Shown here: piece after piece, positions 52,524-53,808 of the stretch | Layout of the letters: every line of letters begins with the position of its first letter | How positions within the stretch are numbered: position 1 is the first letter of the stretch | Notes under the pieces: generated by a model | The model's database searches: none | Seen by the model: only the letters and a program-made list of their open reading frames with translations | What the model was told of the DNA's origin: nothing | DNA from: Mollicutes bacterium | GTDB lineage: Bacteria > Bacillota_I > Bacilli_A > Izemoplasmatales > Izemoplasmataceae | Length of the DNA: 53,808 nucleotides | Assembly: GCA_003551005.1 (NCBI GenBank) | Contig: PULR01000002.1 | Span: 1 to 53,808, forward strand | Direction: 5' to 3' | Program-made: the position numbers and the translations under genes

Positions 52524-53808
52524 AGCTTAACAGCCTTTCAAGATGCCGTTCGACAAATCCCGTGTCGATCTCGTTATCCTTGAACTCACGCTGCAGCATC
52601 AACATGGAAAGGAACGGCCGGTTGGTCCTTAGCACCCCTTCGCCGGCGATAATCAGCTCATCCAGCGCCGAGCTCATGCGCTGGATTGCATCCGCACGGT
52701 CGTCTCCACGGACGATGAGCTTTCCGACCATGGAATCGTAATGCGGCTGGATGTCCCCATCCGTGTACAGCAAGGAATCGAAACGGATGCCGGGGCCTTG
52801 CGGAAGATGCAGAAAAGACACACGCCCGGGTGCGGGACGGAATTTCTCCCGCGGTTCCTCGGCGTTGATGCGCGCCTCGATGGCGTGTCCGTTGAAAGTG
52901 ACAGCCTCCTGGTCGAAGGCAAGGCTTTCACCGGAGGCGATACGCAGTTGCTCGCGGACCAGATCGACACCCGTGATGGCTTCGGTGACGGGGTGTTCGA
53001 CCTGCAGGCGGGTATTCATCTCGATGAAATAGAAGGATTCGCCCTCGACGATGAACTCCACGGTCCCCGCATTCGTGTATCCGACATGCGTCGCGGCCCG
53101 GATAGCAGCCTCGTACATGCGTTCCTTGAGAGCATCGGGCAGGATAGCGGGCGCTTCTTCAATGATTTTCTGGTTCCGGCGCTGGATGCTGCAGTCCCGT
53201 TCGCCCAGATGCAGAGTGTTGCCATATTCATCCGCGAGAATCTGCACCTCGATGTGACGCGGGTTCTCTACGTATTTTTCGAGGTAGACGCCTCCATGAC
53301 CGAAGGCGGCCTCGGCTTCATAGCGTGCGGCCTGAAATGCGGATTCAAAATCTTCAACCTTGCGGACGATGCGCATCCCGCGCCCGCCACCGCCGGCACT
53401 GGCCTTGATCAGCACCGGGAAGCCGATGGATTCAGCGAGCTGCTTTCCTTCCTCGAGCTCGACTTCTTCGGCGCTCCCCGGCACGAGGGGCACACCGGCG
53501 GCTTTCATCAGTTTTTTCGCGGTGGACTTGTCCCCCATCTTGGCGATGACCTCGGCGGAAGGGCCGACAAACGTCAGCCAGACCGATTCGCACAGCTTGA
53601 CGAACCGGCTGTTCTCGCTTAGAAATCCGTATCCGGGATGAATGGCCTCGCAGCCGGTGTTGAGGGCGGCGCTCAGGATATTCTCCATGTTCAAATAGGA
53701 ACCCTGGGCGGCCGCTCCTCCCACACACACAGCGTCATCGGCCAGGTGCACGTGCAGCTCGTCCGCATCCGCCGCGCTGTAGATGGCGACCGTCTCGATC
53801 TCCATCGC
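52513..53808 (-). CDS. accC: Acetyl-CoA carboxylase, biotin carboxylase subunit (5' end outside window)
   Basis: The frame is open to the window edge; 430-431 residues are visible and about the first 28 (the ILIANRGEIA region) are missing. This subunit carboxylates biotin on BCCP using ATP and bicarbonate. IHPGYGFLSEN, the ATP loop KASAGGGGRGMRIV, LGERDCSIQRRNQKIIEEAP and EMNTRLQVEHPVTE-AITG are diagnostic. It overlaps accD. accB would be expected just upstream, outside the window. Confidence 0.97.
   Translation of the reverse strand, partial: AMEIETVAIYSAADADELHVHLADDAVCVGGAAAQGSYLNMENILSAALNTGCEAIHPGYGFLSENSRFVKLCESVWLTFVGPSAEVIAKMGDKSTAKKLMKAAGVPLVPGSAEEVELEEGKQLAESIGFPVLIKASAGGGGRGMRIVRKVEDFESAFQAARYEAEAAFGHGGVYLEKYVENPRHIEVQILADEYGNTLHLGERDCSIQRRNQKIIEEAPAILPDALKERMYEAAIRAATHVGYTNAGTVEFIVEGESFYFIEMNTRLQVEHPVTEAITGVDLVREQLRIASGESLAFDQEAVTFNGHAIEARINAEEPREKFRPAPGRVSFLHLPQGPGIRFDSLLYTDGDIQPHYDSMVGKLIVRGDDRADAIQRMSSALDELIIAGEGVLRTNRPFLSMLMLQREFKDNEIDTGFVERHLERLLSYES

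Overview
The window looks like chromosomal DNA of a GC-rich (mid-to-upper 50s % by eye) low-complexity-envelope Bacillota, perhaps a Mollicutes- or Erysipelotrichia-related lineage. Evidence for Bacillota is a Gram-positive style type-2 deformylase, UPF0223, DUF554, a Bacillota-like FASII order, a 16S-23S-5S-tRNA-Asn-tRNA-Glu operon, AGGAGG ribosome binding sites and sigma-A type promoters. The 16S reads GACGGGTCTCCGCAC before the usual CAAGCGG, which resembles Acholeplasma-like 16S from memory; this placement is tentative. Exported proteins are very rich in Asp/Glu, which suggests a salty or alkaline habitat. I saw no transposase, integrase, CRISPR or prophage gene.

Layout. 1-7.5 kb: tail of a membrane protein, an orphan small protein and a cysteine desulfurase (+); pfkA, UPF0223 and an rRNA pseudouridine synthase (-); def, transaldolase and glutathione peroxidase (+); then M48 protease and YjbQ (-). 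7.5-18.6 kb: a signalling and metabolic block with three paralogous HTH-TPR regulators, and one tight operon tdh-kbl-duplicated membrane protein-HTH/TPR-HIT-c-di-GMP phosphodiesterase. 18.6-27.5 kb: lipoprotein 5'-nucleotidase, a VTT/DedA-like protein, tRNAs (Cys, Pro, Pro, Arg), an MsrQ-like protein, superoxide dismutase, DUF554, an EF-G paralogue and an AEC transporter.

27.5-32.75 kb: one rRNA operon on the minus strand, driven by three tandem near-consensus promoters, with recognisable long processing stems around 16S and 23S, and followed by tRNA-Asn and tRNA-Glu. 32.75-41.75 kb: the classical block rpsB-tsf-pyrH-frr-uppS-cdsA-dxr-rseP-proS (minus strand), with two unusual members: an S2 with a Rho-N/SAP-like tail, and a ProRS lacking the INS editing domain. 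41.9-44.25 kb: a cobalamin riboswitch with an intrinsic terminator controls a three-gene operon encoding a transcobalamin-like DUF4430 lipoprotein, a second membrane-anchored DUF4430 protein and an ECF S-component-like protein. I propose this as a vitamin B12 capture and uptake system, and it is the most interesting item in the window. 44.3-46.25 kb: a phospholipase D-like protein and dUTPase (+). 46.3-53.8 kb: accC-accD-accA-fabH-fabD-fabG-fabF-fabZ (minus strand), with accC cut by the window edge; accB, acpP and an enoyl-ACP reductase are not in the window.

How the genes fit together. The window supplies malonyl-CoA and type II fatty acid synthesis, CDP-diacylglycerol and undecaprenyl diphosphate synthesis, and one MEP isoprenoid step, so the cell makes its own lipids and probably a wall carrier lipid. 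Sod, Gpx and the MsrQ-like protein suggest exposure to oxygen.
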